Below are positions 62,855 to 64,000 of a stretch of DNA of 64,000 nt, in pieces (position 1 is the first letter of the stretch; each line of letters begins with the position of its first letter). A program made the position numbers and the translations under genes. A model generated the notes under the pieces. That model saw only the letters and a program-made list of their open reading frames with translations. It searched no databases and had not been told where the DNA came from. The stretch comes from Thermoactinomyces sp. DSM 45891 (GTDB lineage: Bacteria > Bacillota > Bacilli > Thermoactinomycetales > Thermoactinomycetaceae). The stretch is from contig NZ_FPJZ01000002.1 of the NCBI RefSeq assembly GCF_900119485.1, forward strand, positions 283,172-347,171, given 5' to 3'.

Positions 62855-63311
62855 ATTTGTTGATATAATGTATCTAAAAAAAATAGATTTCTTTTTGGGA
62901 AAAGCTGTAGTGGTTGGCTAGGTTCAATTCCAGCATTAGATATATCGATTAAATTTATAAGATGATTTGGACAAGAACCTGTTCGTTCACTGCATACACA
63001 CCGAATCTCTACTTAGATAATAAATAGCAAAGACTCTCCAATATCTACGACTCCTAGACGATGCCCTTCTCCTTGAAAACTGTAGCTACATAAATACTTT
63101 CTTTTATAAATATAAGACTTAAACCTTCCGAATCGCCTACCCACCATATACATACACTAAGCTAGCCTCATTATTTATCTAGCAAAATAGATATTCAAAA
63201 GAGTATTTTGTAAATAATTTAAAATAATTTATAGACACAGTTTTTTGTCGTGTGGTATATTCTAGAAGGCTAAATCGACTCACAACCTAACCTTGAAAGA
63301 AGGAATGTAAA
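62855..63311. other. Intergenic region upstream of nuo and of the small secreted protein gene
   Basis: AT-rich spacer of the divergent pair nuoA / 63312. A possible plus-strand promoter (TAGACA near 63232, TATATT near 63256) precedes the secreted-protein gene. No RNA gene or open frame with a ribosome binding site is evident. Confidence 0.4.
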
Positions 63312-63671
63312 ATGAAAAAAGTAATAATGGCCACTCTAGGCTCTCTCCTTTTACTATCTCAAACAGCTCATGCCAGTGAAGGAATGGTACTTGGCAAGCA
63401 AGATCGTATCGTCTTCTCTCAAACCTATAATCTAGATAAGTATACCTATTTTGGCTGGGATGTACAGGCGGGTCAAGATACTCGTTACTATGTTCAATAT
63501 GAAATCGTAAAAAATGGGAAAGTAGTCAAAACTGGCTATCTGAGAAGAGGCGAAACAGCACATGGACTAGAGCCAAAAGGCCCGGGTGAGTATTTACTCG
63601 TTTTGAAATGCCAAAACGGATATAGTCAAGGATGTTCTGCAACTGGTAATGTAGTTCTTGCTATGGAGTAG
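63312..63671 (+). CDS. Small secreted protein of unknown function
   Basis: 119 residues. A Sec signal peptide (about 1-21, ending AHA) is followed by a 98-residue mature domain rich in beta-strand-like stretches (YFGWDVQAGQDTRYYVQYEIV, GEYLLVLKCQNGYSQGC). Two Cys near the C-terminus (CQNGYSQGC) could form a disulfide. I do not recognise the family; the pattern is that of a small beta-sandwich. GAAAGAAGG precedes the ATG. It is monocistronic with its own strong terminator. Confidence 0.78.
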   Translation: MKKVIMATLGSLLLLSQTAHASEGMVLGKQDRIVFSQTYNLDKYTYFGWDVQAGQDTRYYVQYEIVKNGKVVKTGYLRRGETAHGLEPKGPGEYLLVLKCQNGYSQGCSATGNVVLAME

Positions 63672-63716
63672 CCATAAGTCTTTATCAGTTATCCTTCACT
63701 ATTCTTGCATGCATTC

Positions 63717-63785
63717 AAAAGCTTCTTCTAGAATTAGGTATGGTGGTTGTTAACCATGTCTTGAAACCTAGAGGGAGCTTTTTCT
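63717..63785 (+). terminator. Branched intrinsic terminator of the secreted-protein gene
   Basis: AAAAGCTTCTTCTAG (from 63717) pairs with CTAGAGGGAGCTTTTT (to about 63783) over about 15 bp including G-U pairs, enclosing a TGGTT-GTT-AACCA hairpin. A T5 tract closes it. Confidence 0.7.
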
Positions 63786-63813
63786 AAGCAGAAACACATT
63801 CTATACCAGATGT

Positions 63814-63885
63814 GGCATATACATAATAAAAGAAGCATCTAGTTTATCCAAATGGACTAGATGCTTCTTTTATTATGTATATGCC
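63814..63885 (-). terminator. rRNA operon terminator, 30-bp perfect inverted repeat
   Basis: Two arms of 30 bases, 63814-63843 and 63856-63885, are exact reverse complements around a 12-base loop. The minus-strand arm ends CTTCTTTTATTAT, giving a U-tract. It follows the 5S rRNA 3' end directly. Confidence 0.92.
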
Positions 63886-64000
63886 TGGCGACGTCCTACT
63901 CTTCCAGGACCCTGCGGTCCAAGTACCATCGGCGCTGGAGGGCTTAACGGTCGTGTTCGGGATGGGAACGAGTGGATCCCCTCCGCCATCATCACCAGAC
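63883..64000 (-). rRNA. rrf: 5S ribosomal RNA
   Basis: The minus strand reads GUCUGGUGAUGAUGGCGGAG..., includes CCCAUCCCGAACACG and GCGCCGAUGGUA, and ends GUAGGACGUCGCCAGGC. The 5' GUCUGGUG pairs with the 3' CGCCAGGC, so about 118 nt, apparently the whole gene, is present up to the window edge. The 23S and 16S genes should lie beyond 64000. Confidence 0.93.

Noticed and set aside
63814..63885. Transposon or CRISPR-like repeat
   Set aside because: It is a single 30-bp palindrome with a U-tract directly after 5S rRNA, which is a terminator.

Overview
The window reads as chromosome of a Gram-positive, endospore-forming member of the Bacillales. Evidence: sporulation genes (spoIID, spoIIQ, spoIIID), competence genes comFA/comFC, S-box and yybP-ykoY riboswitches, strong AGGAGG-type ribosome binding sites, frequent GTG/TTG starts, HBsu-type HU, and an 11-subunit nuo operon. 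Gene order matches the Bacillus secA-prfB-ftsEX, degU-comF and murA-spoIID-spoIIQ-spoIIID-fabZ neighbourhoods, but with lineage-specific insertions. A Thermoactinomycetaceae-like organism is my best guess; that is inference.

Layout. 1-1016: ftsX (cut by the window edge) and ftsE. 1442-3272 (+): corA and a lipoprotein polysaccharide deacetylase. 3260-6572 (-): a TerC / small lipoprotein / ATP-grasp / DUF350 / unknown-ORF module led by a yybP-ykoY (Mn2+) riboswitch. 6667-9662: a charged membrane protein, enoyl-CoA hydratase, and prfB with its programmed +1 frameshift. 9862-21462: secA, a glycosyltransferase plus WbpI-like epimerase pair, hpf, csp, hup, comFC-comFA, a DegU-like regulator without DegS, and metK behind an unrecognised attenuator leader. 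21833-25995 (+): three tandem LytR-CpsA-Psr genes and yvyE. 26136-27850: a class A beta-lactamase and a mazEF pair. 28017-30460: metNIQ under an S-box. 30529-43723: a Wzx/Wzy-type surface polysaccharide cluster with a WbpB-WbpE-WbpA-WbpD sugar pathway, two ligase/polymerase-like proteins, and a 36-codon membrane microprotein on the opposite strand. 44016-44223: further small ORFs. 44220-52488: fabZ, malic enzyme, pgsA, an EpuA-like protein, spoIIID, spoIIQ, spoIID, murA, ywmB, ywzB. 52733-62682: nuoABCDHIJKLMN. 63312-64000: a small secreted protein, then the 5S rRNA end of an rRNA operon on the minus strand.

How it fits together. The polysaccharide cluster probably makes a UDP-GlcNAc-derived diacetamido-uronic acid (WbpA, B, E, D; the C2 epimerase WbpI-like gene lies about 26 kb away), assembles it on undecaprenyl phosphate, flips and polymerises it, and may attach it to peptidoglycan through the LCP enzymes. 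Three promoter regions of this cluster share (A/G)TTACA-like hexamers, some at 11-bp spacing, suggesting one response regulator. The nuo promoter (TAGACA-17-TATAAT) is overlapped by a PerR/Fur-like palindrome. Methionine supply (metNIQ) is S-box controlled, while metK carries a different attenuator. No insertion sequence, phage, CRISPR array or tRNA was seen.
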